Source: Lentisphaeria bacterium UBA1784
Lineage (GTDB): Bacteria; Verrucomicrobiota; Lentisphaeria; Victivallales; Victivallaceae
DNA: 14,245 nt
Assembly (NCBI GenBank): GCA_002315455.1
Contig: DCGG01000098.1
Location: forward strand, 1-14,245
Reading direction: 5' to 3'
Part shown: one piece after another, positions 1 to 7,391 of the stretch
Layout of the letters: every line of letters starts with the position of its first letter
How positions within the stretch are numbered: position 1 is the first letter of the stretch
Program-made: the position numbers and the translations under genes
Notes under the pieces: model-generated
The model's database searches: none
The model's input: only the letters and a program-made list of their open reading frames with translations
Told to the model about the DNA's origin: nothing

Positions 1-16
1 CTGAACGATTTATAAA

Positions 17-93
17 TGGTGGAGCTGATGGGAGTCGAACCCACTACCTATACGATGCGAACGTATCGCTCTAGCCAAATGAGCTACAGCCCC
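17..93 (-). tRNA. tRNA-Ala (anticodon CGC)
   Basis: Read on the minus strand this is a full cloverleaf beginning GGGGCTG and ending CAGCTCC-A-CCA. The anticodon stem ATACG/CGTAT encloses the loop TTCGCAT, which gives anticodon CGC and so reads GCG alanine codons. The acceptor stem carries the G3:U70 wobble pair, the established identity element for alanyl-tRNA synthetase. The T-loop is TTCGACT and the D-stem is GCTC/GAGC. The 3' CCA is encoded in the DNA. It is transcribed from its own promoter at 128-156. Confidence 0.97.
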
Positions 94-127
94 GGATTCA
101 ATCGGAATCACTCCCGATCTTGTGCCT

Positions 128-156
128 AATATAGCATCGCTTTCCGGAAAAAGCAA
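128..156 (-). promoter_or_regulatory. Promoter of tRNA-Ala
   Basis: On the minus strand, TTGCTT (151-156) and TATATT (128-133) are separated by 17 bp. The -35 box continues as TTGCTTTTTCC and the -10 as TATATTAGG, the same form as most protein-gene promoters in this window. The tRNA 5' end lies about 35 bp downstream of the -10 box. Confidence 0.8.
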
Positions 157-253
157 GCGGATTATACGGCACTCCTGAAAATTTTCCGTTTCAGAAAGCC
201 GCCATTTTCATGCCGGATCTCAGGCAAAATCGAGAGTTTTCGTGCCTGCCGAT

Positions 254-281
254 TTGATTTTCCCGGAGAACATGGTATAAT
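254..281 (+). promoter_or_regulatory. Promoter of first MscS gene
   Basis: TTGATT (254-259) and TATAAT (276-281) are separated by 16 bp. The surrounding CTGCCGATTTGATTTTC (246-262) recurs exactly upstream of the second MscS gene at 2222-2238, so the promoter was duplicated along with the gene. Confidence 0.8.
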
Positions 282-315
282 ATTCTGGTGAGTGTAACCA
301 AAGGAGTCCGGCCTC

Positions 316-1521
316 ATGATGAATTTTGCTTTCTACCGCTTCACGCTGCTTTCCGCCACGCAGGCCACCGTACAGGATGCGATCCAACAGCCCGGAAGCG
401 GGTACCGGTACAGCATTCAAGCCGTTTTCGACTGGGACCTGCAGAAGATCCGAAGCCTTGCCGGCTGGGGCGTGAAAAATGCGCCTTCCCTGCTTGCCGG
501 AGTCGTGGCACTGGCGCTCACCGTTGCCCTCTGCTGGGGATTTCTGCTGCTGATCCGGCGGGTCGCCGCCCCCATTCTGGGGAAATGGCATCCGGCCCTT
601 TCCGGAGGGCTGACAGCGCTCTCCAAACCCGTTGTGTGCCTCGCATTCTTGTGCGGATTTTCCACCAGCCTCACTCCCCTGCAGTTTTCCGCAGAAACGC
701 GGGAGATGCTCGACAAGATCTTCTACGTCTGTTTTGCCGTCACGTTCATAAGCATCATCCAGCATGCGCTTCAGTGTACGGCGTCGTTGCTGATCGCCCG
801 GTTCAAGCAGAAGGCCCCCCAAAACTACGGCATGAACAAACTGATGCTGGACCTCGTGCAGAGCATCATCCGGCTGACGCTCTGGCTCTATGCCGTGATC
901 TTCATCCTTCAGGAGGTGTTCCATCTTGGGGTGACTCACCTGATCGCCAGCGCGGGGATCGTCGGACTGGCAGTGGCCTTCGCCGCGAAGGACACCATCG
1001 CCAACATCTTCGGAGCCTTCTCCATCCTGGGGGGCAAAATGTTCCGGGTGGGAGACTGGATCAAGACCGGAGCCACGGAGGGGATCGTGGAGCAGATCGG
1101 ATTCCGCAGCATCCGGATCCGGGCCTTTGACGACGGGCGGCTGATCGACATCCCCAACCACGTCATCGCCGATGCGCAGATCGAGAATTTCAGCAAGCGC
1201 CTCTACTGGCGGGAACACTTCTGTTTCGAACTGGCACATTTGCGGACGCCGGACCAGATGACCCGCGCCAGGCAGATCCTCAAAGAGATCGGGAAAGATC
1301 TCGCCTCCCTTATGGCGGAGAAAAAACCGCTGGAATTCGATTTTATTCTCTTCGATAAGGATGCTCTGCGATTGGATGGATACGTGTGGTTCAAAGCCTC
1401 GGATTGGCTCGCCATGCGCCACGCCCGGAGCCGGTTCAACGAGGAGGTCCTGAAGCGGCTTGGCACCGCCGGGCTGGTCGTCAACTATTCGGAGGCGCCG
1501 GAAGCCCCGGAAAAGAAATAA
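316..1521 (+). CDS. MscS-family small-conductance mechanosensitive channel (copy 1)
   Basis: A 401-residue inner-membrane protein of the MscS family. Such channels open under membrane tension and release solutes during hypo-osmotic shock. Hydrophobic segments lie near residues 57-83, 103-122, 135-160 and 183-204. The pore-lining helix follows at about 207-239 (LIASAGIVGLAVAFAAKDT...NIFGAFSIL), matching the Gly/Ala-rich MscS TM3 and the conserved D-T-x-x-N-x-F turn. The beta domain follows (GDWIK, then IPNHVIADAQIENFS, with the usual P-N motif), then a C-terminal alpha/beta region to about 395. The start is set by AAGGAG at 301-306, 9 nt before the ATG; a second ATG follows directly. It is close to the gene at 2292-3494: only 12 differences across the 118 residues spanning the pore and beta domain. 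Confidence 0.93.
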   Translation: MMNFAFYRFTLLSATQATVQDAIQQPGSGYRYSIQAVFDWDLQKIRSLAGWGVKNAPSLLAGVVALALTVALCWGFLLLIRRVAAPILGKWHPALSGGLTALSKPVVCLAFLCGFSTSLTPLQFSAETREMLDKIFYVCFAVTFISIIQHALQCTASLLIARFKQKAPQNYGMNKLMLDLVQSIIRLTLWLYAVIFILQEVFHLGVTHLIASAGIVGLAVAFAAKDTIANIFGAFSILGGKMFRVGDWIKTGATEGIVEQIGFRSIRIRAFDDGRLIDIPNHVIADAQIENFSKRLYWREHFCFELAHLRTPDQMTRARQILKEIGKDLASLMAEKKPLEFDFILFDKDALRLDGYVWFKASDWLAMRHARSRFNEEVLKRLGTAGLVVNYSEAPEAPEKK

Positions 1522-1597
1522 GCCCGTCAGAGGTGGGAGCACTCACCGGCGGCAAGCGATACTGCGCCGGCCGGCTGTTGCATGGCCCTGTCGACAT

Positions 1598-1642
1598 AAA
1601 AAAGGCCGCGGCAAAACCGGGGAGCGGTCCTGCAACGGCCTT
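1598..1642 (-). terminator. Rho-independent terminator of the 134-aa secreted protein gene
   Basis: On the minus strand, AAGGCCG (1636-1642) pairs with CGGCCTT (1602-1608). An inner stem forms from ACCG/CGGT, and a run of six T (1598-1603 as A on the plus strand) overlaps and follows the stem. It begins about 15 bp beyond the stop codon of the gene at 1658-2062. Confidence 0.7.
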
Positions 1643-1657
1643 CCTGTGCGGGCTGGA

Positions 1658-2062
1658 TCACTTGTTTTTGACCGCGACCCCGGTCAGATTCACCTTCAGT
1701 CTCATGTAAATGATGAATACGTTGAGATATTCCGCATCCACGGTGAAGTTCACGACGTCGTCCGCCTCGGGATATTTCTTCAGCACTTCCTTTTTCAACG
1801 CATCCCATCCGGCGTCGCCCATGTTCACGAGGGCCAGCACGTTCCACATGGAGACGGAGCCCTGCACCTTGCCGAGCACCTTATAGGAGTTCAGATCCAC
1901 CCGCGAGGAAACGTAGACCGCCCGGGTCGCCTTGGAGAACAGCACGCCGCCGATCATCGTCGGCATCCCGCCGGTGGGGTTCGTTTTCGGCACCGTGAAA
2001 TCCTCTGCGGCGAACGCGATGACGCAGAACAGAAAAACCAAGGCGGCGATCCATTTTTTCAT
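1658..2062 (-). CDS. Small secreted protein, TRL-like
   Basis: A 134-residue protein with a typical signal peptide (MKKWIAALVFLFCVIAFAA, cleavage expected after AFA or AFAA), so it is exported. The mature part holds GGVLFSKATRAVYV, then YKVLGKVQGS, then an amphipathic stretch GDAGWDALKKEVLKKYPEADDVVNF and a hydrophobic C-terminus. The A-D-D-V-V-N pattern after a helix, and the weak match to the TRL family of small bacterial lipoproteins, are recalled resemblances and not a proven assignment. There is no lipobox cysteine. An in-frame extension upstream to 2293 exists, but the ATG at 2062 has GGAG nearby, starts the signal peptide and lies downstream of the promoter at 2116-2143. The gene sits between two MscS copies in the opposite direction. 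Its function is unknown. Confidence 0.75.
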   Translation of the reverse strand: MKKWIAALVFLFCVIAFAAEDFTVPKTNPTGGMPTMIGGVLFSKATRAVYVSSRVDLNSYKVLGKVQGSVSMWNVLALVNMGDAGWDALKKEVLKKYPEADDVVNFTVDAEYLNVFIIYMRLKVNLTGVAVKNK

Positions 2063-2115
2063 TTTTATTTCTCCTGATTTTCGTGAGATCCGTATTTTTG
2101 TACGTTCACCGTCAT

Positions 2116-2143
2116 AACATACACCAACCGCCGGAAAAAGCAA
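2116..2143 (-). promoter_or_regulatory. Promoter of the TRL-like gene
   Basis: On the minus strand, TTGCTT (2138-2143) and TATGTT (2116-2121) are separated by 16 bp. The -35 region reads TTGCTTTTTCC, identical to that of the tRNA promoter. It leaves a leader of about 50 nt before the ATG at 2062. Confidence 0.7.
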
Positions 2144-2229
2144 GGGAAGAGCCCTTGTCAGGGCGGACCGGCATCGGGCCCCGCAACCATGCAAATGAAC
2201 GCGAAACCGGATTTTTCGCATCTGCCGAT

Positions 2230-2257
2230 TTGATTTTCGGGAAAAACGTGATATACT
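2230..2257 (+). promoter_or_regulatory. Promoter of second MscS gene
   Basis: TTGATT (2230-2235) and TATACT (2252-2257) are separated by 16 bp. The -35 context and the spacing are the same as at 254-281. Confidence 0.78.
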
Positions 2258-2291
2258 ATCCGCAAGAATAATATCCAAGGAGACGATTCTC

Positions 2292-3494
2292 ATGATGAAC
2301 TTTGCTTTTTTGCACTCTTTTGCACTGTTTGCCGCAGCGCAAGCCGCCGAATCGGATCATTCCGGCTACAAATACAGCATCCGCGCCGTTTTCGATTGGA
2401 ATCTGGAGGCAATCAGGAACATCGTCAACTGGGGTGTGCAGAATGGACCGGCTCTGCTCGCCGGAGTCGTGAAGGTCGCGTTCACTGTGGCCTTTTGCTG
2501 GGTGGTGTTTCTGCTGATCCGGCGGGTCATCGGCCCCCTCTTGGAAAAATGGCACAGGTACGTTGCGGAAGAACTGATGGCGATCTCCGGACCTGCGGTT
2601 CGGCTCATATTCTGGTGCGGACTTTCCAATGCAGTGGATTCCCTCTCGTTCTCCGAAGAAGTACACGAGGCGATCGACAAACTCTTCTACGTCTGCTTCG
2701 TCCTCGAATTTGTCAACATCATCCAGCACGCGCTCCGCTGTACCATATCGTTGCTGATCGACCGGTTCAAAAAGAAAGATCCGAAAAATTACATCATGAA
2801 TAAACTGATGCTGGATCTTGCGCGAAGCATCATCCGGCTGATGCTTTGGCTCTACGCCACCATCTTCATCCTTCAGGAGGTTTTCCATCTTGGGGTGACC
2901 CACCTGATCGCCAGCGCGGGGATCGTCGGCGTGGCGGTGGCCTTCGCGGCGAAGGACACCATCGCCAACATCTTCGGTGCCTTCTCCATTCTGGGGGGTA
3001 AGATGTTCCGGGTGGGGGACTGGATCAAAGCCGGTTCCTCGGAGGGACTGGTGGAGCAGATCGGATTCCGCAGCATCCGGATCCGGGCCTTCAGCGACGG
3101 GCGTCTGATCGACATTCCCAACCACCTCATCGCCGATACGCAGATCGAAAATTTCAGCACACACCTCTACTGGCGGGAACATTTCTGCTTCGGGCTGGTG
3201 TATCAGACCACGCCGGAACAGATGGCGCTCGCCAAGCAGCTTCTCAACGAGATCGGGCATGATCTTGCCGATCTTATGTTCCAGGGGAAGCCGCTTCAGT
3301 TCGATTTCATACTCTTCGGCCAAAGTTCTCTGGATCTGGACGGCTACGTGTGGTTCAAGGCTTCGGACTGGCTCTCCATGCGTCGGGCCCGGGGCCGCTT
3401 CAACGAAGAGGTCCAGAAGCGGTTCTGCGCCGCCGGGCTTGAGTTCGCCTTCCCCACCACAACGGTAGTCATGGAGCCCCCGGCAAAGGAGTGA
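2292..3494 (+). CDS. MscS-family small-conductance mechanosensitive channel (copy 2)
   Basis: A 400-residue paralogue of the channel at 316-1521, with the same architecture: an N-terminal stretch that may be a signal or membrane-entry segment, four hydrophobic segments, the pore helix (LIASAGIVGVAVAFAAKDT) and the beta and C-terminal domains (DWIKAGSSEG, IPNHLIADTQIENFS). Divergence is concentrated in the first 180 residues and the last 100. The pore and beta domain are almost unchanged, and many third codon positions there are also identical, which suggests a recent duplication or gene conversion. The start is set by AAGGAG at 2277-2282, 9 nt before the ATG, the same spacing as copy 1. It ends in a terminator at 3495-3526. 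Two copies may differ in tension threshold or expression; the sequence does not show which. Confidence 0.93.
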   Translation: MMNFAFLHSFALFAAAQAAESDHSGYKYSIRAVFDWNLEAIRNIVNWGVQNGPALLAGVVKVAFTVAFCWVVFLLIRRVIGPLLEKWHRYVAEELMAISGPAVRLIFWCGLSNAVDSLSFSEEVHEAIDKLFYVCFVLEFVNIIQHALRCTISLLIDRFKKKDPKNYIMNKLMLDLARSIIRLMLWLYATIFILQEVFHLGVTHLIASAGIVGVAVAFAAKDTIANIFGAFSILGGKMFRVGDWIKAGSSEGLVEQIGFRSIRIRAFSDGRLIDIPNHLIADTQIENFSTHLYWREHFCFGLVYQTTPEQMALAKQLLNEIGHDLADLMFQGKPLQFDFILFGQSSLDLDGYVWFKASDWLSMRRARGRFNEEVQKRFCAAGLEFAFPTTTVVMEPPAKE

Positions 3495-3526
3495 ACCGGT
3501 TCCGCCGTTGCGGTTTTTCTTTTTTC
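3495..3526 (+). terminator. Terminator of second MscS gene
   Basis: A short GC stem directly after the stop codon (AACCG with CGGTT, or the inner CCGC-CGTT-GCGG) is followed by TTTTTCTTTTTT. The stem is short but the T-tract is strong. Confidence 0.6.
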
Positions 3527-3550
3527 GCGAATAGCGCTGTCATTATCCGC

Positions 3551-3578
3551 TTGTTTTTCGGATTTCCCGGACTACATT
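3551..3578 (+). promoter_or_regulatory. Promoter of the broken metallophosphoesterase gene
   Basis: TTGTTT (3551-3556), continuing TTGTTTTTCGG, and TACATT (3573-3578) are separated by 16 bp. This is the window's common promoter form and appears intact although the gene is broken. Confidence 0.6.
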
Positions 3579-3612
3579 ATTTCCATGCCCTGAAACAACC
3601 CCGGAGAAAGAC

Positions 3613-4522
3613 ATGAAAAAACTGCTGACCACTCTTTTCTGCGCCGCCGTTTTGCCGCTTTTTGCCGCCATCCCGAAAGAGTGGGAGTGCTACTTCTACC
3701 CGGCCAGAAGCCTCAAGGTTATTGAGGAGTTCTTCCCGGAAAACGGCGCTCTGACCCTTCCTTCCGGAGAAAAGGTCCTGCCGCAGAAGGTCCGGCTCAC
3801 CAATGGACGGGCTGATCTCGGAGCGGCAGCGCCCGCGGGCCGGGACCGCGCCGTCCTCTGCACCACCATCCGCAGCGACAAGGCAAGGACCGCATGGTTC
3901 GGCATCGGCTGCACCCTCTTCTCCTTCTCCTGCAACGGCAAAACGGTCTATCCCTTCCTGAAGGTCGGGATGGGTGATGATTATTGCCCCGTCACGTCCG
4001 ATGACCACGTCTTTCCAGTGGAGCTGAAAGAGGGCGACAACCGGATCGTGATCCAGACCTATCGGACCAACAGTTCCCTCAACGGCTGCCGGGGCCGGGA
4101 CCGGAAAGACCTGCCGGACTGGCACTTCGCCATCGCCGAGAAGCCGGATTATCAGCCCCTCCGGGCGAAACTCGCGCATCCGGCGTATCACCGCCGACCT
4201 GCTGGCGGACACAAGCAGCAAAGGCCTGATCCACCTGTGGCTTGCGGGACATACCCACTACTACTGGCGCATGAACCGGGGTGCAAAGGAGGTCGTCGTT
4301 GCAGATGGCTTCCAGAAGCCGAAAACCGACGTCGAGGTCTCCCCGGTGACCTTCGCCTCCGTGGATGCCCCCAAGGGAGCGTACCTCAAACCGGACTTCG
4401 GATACTTCGACGTCTCCGTTGCGGAGGACCGGATCACCGTGAAGGTCTTCGATGAGGACGGGAATCCCATCGACCGCTTCTCCGTAGACCGCGCCGGCAA
4501 AGTCACGGAAGAAAAGCGCTGA
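3613..4522 (+). pseudogene. Secreted calcineurin-like metallophosphoesterase, internal deletion and frameshift
   Basis: The N-terminal part is read from 3613 in one frame: a signal peptide (MKKLLTTLFCAAVLPLFAA), then about 165 residues of beta-rich sequence (through HFAIAEKPDYQPLR). Near 4160-4172 homology-like sequence moves to the next frame: RIRRITADLLAD...HLWLAGHTHYYWR...VVVADGFQKPKTD, ending at the TGA at 4522. G-H-T-H (about 4247-4258) is the last metal-binding motif of metallophosphoesterases. The earlier motifs (D-x-H, G-D, G-N-H) are absent on either side of the junction. The simplest reading is a deletion that removed the catalytic core and shifted the frame, leaving a dead gene. 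The start has GGAG at 3603-3606. Carried in the first frame, translation would continue as unrelated Arg/Pro-rich sequence to 4455. Confidence 0.75.
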
Positions 4523-4543
4523 ACTCCGTCCGGCGGCCGCACG

Positions 4544-5584
4544 TCAAAGCTCCGGCCCCTCCGTGCAGGCGGGGCGCAGGAACACCTGCTTTGCCACGGC
4601 TTCGCACTTGCCGCAATGAGTGCAGTTGACGGCGCAGGCACCGGCGGTCTGCCACCAGTCGGCGGGGAAACGGGTGTTATCCACGACGTACGGATAAAAT
4701 TCTCCGGAGAATCCCGGCTCCAGCAGGTCCGCAAGGTTGCCGTCGAAGTGCCCGGAGGCGTAGGCTCCTATGACCATCCGCGGATGATCGTGAAGCCGGG
4801 TCGCCAGTTTCACCACCGGGAAGAAGCGTTCATAACGGAGCAGATCCTCCGGGCGGACCCACGAACCTTTCAGAAAGTCCTCGAAGTGCGCGTGTCCGCT
4901 GAAGTGGCGGCGGCAAAGGTGGTGCTGACCGGGAACGTTCTGCACGAGATCGACGCCCGCATCGTGGGCGACGAGATTGTCGTGGAAGGTTTGCGCGGGG
5001 CAGTTCCTGAGGCATCCGCTGTTGGCCAGCATGCAGAGTTTTTTTCCGTGGGCTTCGCACCAGCGGTGGAAAATCTCTACGGTCCCGAGATCCCGCTGGA
5101 GGTCCCGGCGGATGTGGAAGGAATCAAACCGGTCCGCGAGAAGTTCCATGGCGAAGGTGGAATCCAGCCGCATGTTGACGGAGGCCCGCAGTTCGATCTC
5201 GGGAAAGGATTTCCGGATCTGTTCCGCGAGGAAGGGGCTGGTGGTGGTGATGATCTCCGGCAGCAGTCCGCCCTCCTCGAGATATTCGAGGATGCCGAAG
5301 ACCTCCATGGCGAGATCTTTGCTGATGGCCCGGTCCCCGTAGCAGTTGGCATTGAGAAGCAGGTCCAGTTTGATCCCCATGCCGCGGATGGCAGCAAGAT
5401 TCCGCTCCAGCGTCTTCTGCGCGGAGAGATCCGGCATACCGTTCCGGCGTCCCAGCATGGAACGCCCGCTGGCCATGCCGGTCCACGGGAAATAGACTTC
5501 GGCGACCGCGTCGCGGTAGTCGGCGCAAATGGCGCTGAACTCCTCGCCGTTCTGCGGTTCCTGATATCCGATGGCGAACTTCAT
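4544..5584 (-). CDS. U32-like iron-sulfur TIM-barrel protein (third gene of operon)
   Basis: A 346-residue cytoplasmic protein with no signal peptide or membrane segment. The fold pattern (AEVYFPW..., LLLNAN, ASVNMRL, FHIRRDL, MLANSGCLRNCP, VVKLATR) resembles peptidase family U32. Known members such as RlhA, TrhP and UbiU/UbiV hold a 4Fe-4S cluster on four cysteines and act in RNA or quinone hydroxylation rather than as proteases. Here C184, C191, C195 and C224 fit that first set. A second set, C317-x3-C321-x2-C324-x2-C327, sits near the C-terminus and looks ferredoxin-like. The ATG overlaps the stop codon of the regulator gene upstream by ATGA, with GAGGAG 8 nt before it, so the two are translationally coupled. 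The exact reaction is unknown; the U32 assignment is from motif recall only. Confidence 0.6.
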   Translation of the reverse strand: MKFAIGYQEPQNGEEFSAICADYRDAVAEVYFPWTGMASGRSMLGRRNGMPDLSAQKTLERNLAAIRGMGIKLDLLLNANCYGDRAISKDLAMEVFGILEYLEEGGLLPEIITTTSPFLAEQIRKSFPEIELRASVNMRLDSTFAMELLADRFDSFHIRRDLQRDLGTVEIFHRWCEAHGKKLCMLANSGCLRNCPAQTFHDNLVAHDAGVDLVQNVPGQHHLCRRHFSGHAHFEDFLKGSWVRPEDLLRYERFFPVVKLATRLHDHPRMVIGAYASGHFDGNLADLLEPGFSGEFYPYVVDNTRFPADWWQTAGACAVNCTHCGKCEAVAKQVFLRPACTEGPEL

Positions 5585-6300
5585 GAAAGCGGCTCCTCTG
5601 CATCCCTTTTGAGGCGGTCGATGAAAGGTTTGACTGCTTCCGGCCTCAGGAGAGGACCATGCGGCCTGCTGACGCCGAAAACAAAATGGTCCGGGAAGAA
5701 AAACGCCGCGGCGTTCTGGCCTCCGGAATGCCTCTCGGCATATCCTCTGCGCCGAATCTCCTCACGCTCCTGCAGAAAAATCTCCTTCGACGAAAAGAAC
5801 AGCGCCCCGAACTCCTCAAAGGGGAAATTCTCCTCATAGGCCGCCGCATGGACCGCCAGCCCCTGCAGACAGCGGCTGGTGACCGAGGAATAGGGCGGGA
5901 AGGTGTAGCCTTCCGGATGCTGAAGCTCCCCGGGACGATCCGGCGACATCCGAAGCCAGCAACGGATCACGTCCGCCGTCAGTTCGGAAAAGGTCAGCAC
6001 ACAGTCGGGGAAGTGTTCCGCCAACTCCCGGAGTCCCCGCTCCGCAAGACGCATGATGCGTCGGCTGCGGGAACGCCGGGAAAGTTCCTCCAGCGCGGCC
6101 CCGGCGAGATATCCCCCGTTCTCGTCCTGCACCACGAATCCCCGCGACATGAGGGTGCGGAGGAGGTTTCTGCAGGCGGGGGGCTTCAGGCCCGTGCGCT
6201 CGGCGAGATCGGAGAGCCGCAGGGCATGATCCCCCTGTGCGAGGATCGTAAAGAGGTCCAGCGCCCGCAGGACGGACTGGACCATGTCGGAATTGGCCAT
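5581..6300 (-). CDS. IclR-family transcriptional regulator
   Basis: A 239-residue protein. Residues about 5-65 form the IclR winged helix-turn-helix (VQSVLRALDLFTILAQ, LRLSDLAERTGLKPPACRNLLRTLMSRGFV, then the wing DENGGYLAG). The rest matches the length and pattern of the IclR effector-binding domain, with the familiar S-V-T-S-R-C-L-Q-G-L segment. I start at the ATG at 6300, 5 nt after the stop of the Fe-S protein gene; an in-frame TTG at 6309 overlaps that stop and is the alternative. It lies inside the operon it most likely controls, and the 22-bp palindrome at 7392-7413 is the best candidate binding site. The ligand is probably the substrate or product of the operon's enzymes (inference). 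Confidence 0.88.
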   Translation of the reverse strand: MANSDMVQSVLRALDLFTILAQGDHALRLSDLAERTGLKPPACRNLLRTLMSRGFVVQDENGGYLAGAALEELSRRSRSRRIMRLAERGLRELAEHFPDCVLTFSELTADVIRCWLRMSPDRPGELQHPEGYTFPPYSSVTSRCLQGLAVHAAAYEENFPFEEFGALFFSSKEIFLQEREEIRRRGYAERHSGGQNAAAFFFPDHFVFGVSRPHGPLLRPEAVKPFIDRLKRDAEEPLS

Positions 6301-6305
6301 GGATC

Positions 6306-7358
6306 TCAATCCACTTTGCTTTTGGACGTGGAAGCGTCGGATTCAGGCCCCTTGTCCTCCACGCTCCAGTCGACGCTCCACTCGGGGCGGCGGCGGAACT
6401 TCTGCTTGAACTTGTTCTGCAGAACGCCCCTGGCTTCCAAACTGATCATGCAGGCGCGGGTACACCCCCGCGCTCCGCAGACGGCCTGCCCGGTGTTGTA
6501 GAGGTTCCGGGGCTTGTGGTAGAAGGGGCTCCAGGAGCCCGGTTTGGAGTTCGGAAACTCCTCCATGTACGGGTCCTTTTCCGGTTTTTCGGTCATTTGG
6601 GCGCCGCGGAAGGTCATGTCGCAACCATCCATATTCACGTCCGCCCACTCCACCTCGTGCCCGGCGAGGTTGACCTTGATGGTCTTATCGGCGGGGATGC
6701 AGTGCCCCGGACAGGCCCGGACGCAGGCCATGCACTTGTTGCAGAGTTGCGGTCCGTCATAAATGGGGTCCGGTTCCAGTTCCACGTCCGTGAGGATGAT
6801 GCCCACCCGGTTCCGGGGACCGAACTGGGGCGAGAGGAACATCTTGCTGTAGCCGATTTCGCCGAGCCCGCAGAGATAGGCGGCGATCCGAAGCTGGATC
6901 ATCACGTCCGGATACGCTTGTCCGGGACGAGTGGGGCGGGAATATTTCGGCCAGAGTTTACCAACGCCGTCGATGCCGCGCCAGTCGCTCTGATGTCCGT
7001 AGGGGACGGCTTCGTGGCCCTGATCCTCGATGAACTTGGCGAGATTGATGACGGTCATGGGCATGTAGAGGTAGGTGATGCCGCCGTAGCCCATGGCGGA
7101 ATAATTGCTGAAGTAGGTGCCTTCCTCCACGCCGCGGAGGCTTCCGCGCTCCACCCGGAACACCATGCCGATGATGGACTTGCACTCCGGCATGATCTGT
7201 TTGGGGTCCATCTGAAGCGGTGCGGTATTCCAGCGGTCGATACTGCCGATGCCGACGGCATCGGCTCCGAAGGCGAGGGCCTGCTTCTTGACCAGTTCCG
7301 CGGCCTTCTTCGGGTCGGAGAAGTCGAACTCTCCGAAATTCCGGCTCATGACAGCCAT
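6306..7358 (-). CDS. QueG/reductive-dehalogenase-like double-cluster Fe-S protein
   Basis: A 350-residue cytoplasmic protein. The region around residues 163-216 (CGLGEIGYSKMFLSPQFGP, then RVGIILTDVELEPDP, then CNKCMACVRACP) is typical of the family holding epoxyqueuosine reductase QueG and the catalytic domain of reductive dehalogenases. Those are cobalamin-dependent enzymes with two 4Fe-4S clusters. Cluster 1 is clear: C206-x2-C209-x2-C212-x3-C216-P. Further cysteines (C220, C246, C294, C299, C303) could hold a second cluster, but the spacing C294-x4-C299-x3-C303 is not the usual ferredoxin one. There is no Tat signal, so it is unlikely to be a respiratory dehalogenase. It is the first gene of the operon; AAGGAA lies about 8 nt before the ATG. 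It is probably not housekeeping QueG: it sits with a regulator, and the second-cluster spacing is odd. Confidence 0.82.
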   Translation of the reverse strand: MAVMSRNFGEFDFSDPKKAAELVKKQALAFGADAVGIGSIDRWNTAPLQMDPKQIMPECKSIIGMVFRVERGSLRGVEEGTYFSNYSAMGYGGITYLYMPMTVINLAKFIEDQGHEAVPYGHQSDWRGIDGVGKLWPKYSRPTRPGQAYPDVMIQLRIAAYLCGLGEIGYSKMFLSPQFGPRNRVGIILTDVELEPDPIYDGPQLCNKCMACVRACPGHCIPADKTIKVNLAGHEVEWADVNMDGCDMTFRGAQMTEKPEKDPYMEEFPNSKPGSWSPFYHKPRNLYNTGQAVCGARGCTRACMISLEARGVLQNKFKQKFRRRPEWSVDWSVEDKGPESDASTSKSKVD

Positions 7359-7391
7359 TGTCGTAGTTCCTTTCTGAATATTATTTCATCT

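Noticed and set aside
220..1542. Long minus-strand open frame opposite the first MscS gene, with a similar one (2256-3323) opposite the second
   Set aside because: Both are mirror frames of a strongly coding plus strand with GC-rich third positions. Their translations are rich in D, G, P and H with no recognisable domain, and their similarity to each other follows from the paralogy.
2153..2166. GCCCT-TGTC-AGGGC hairpin between the TRL-like gene and the second MscS gene
   Set aside because: Short 5-bp stem with no T-tract; no evidence that it ends or controls a transcript.
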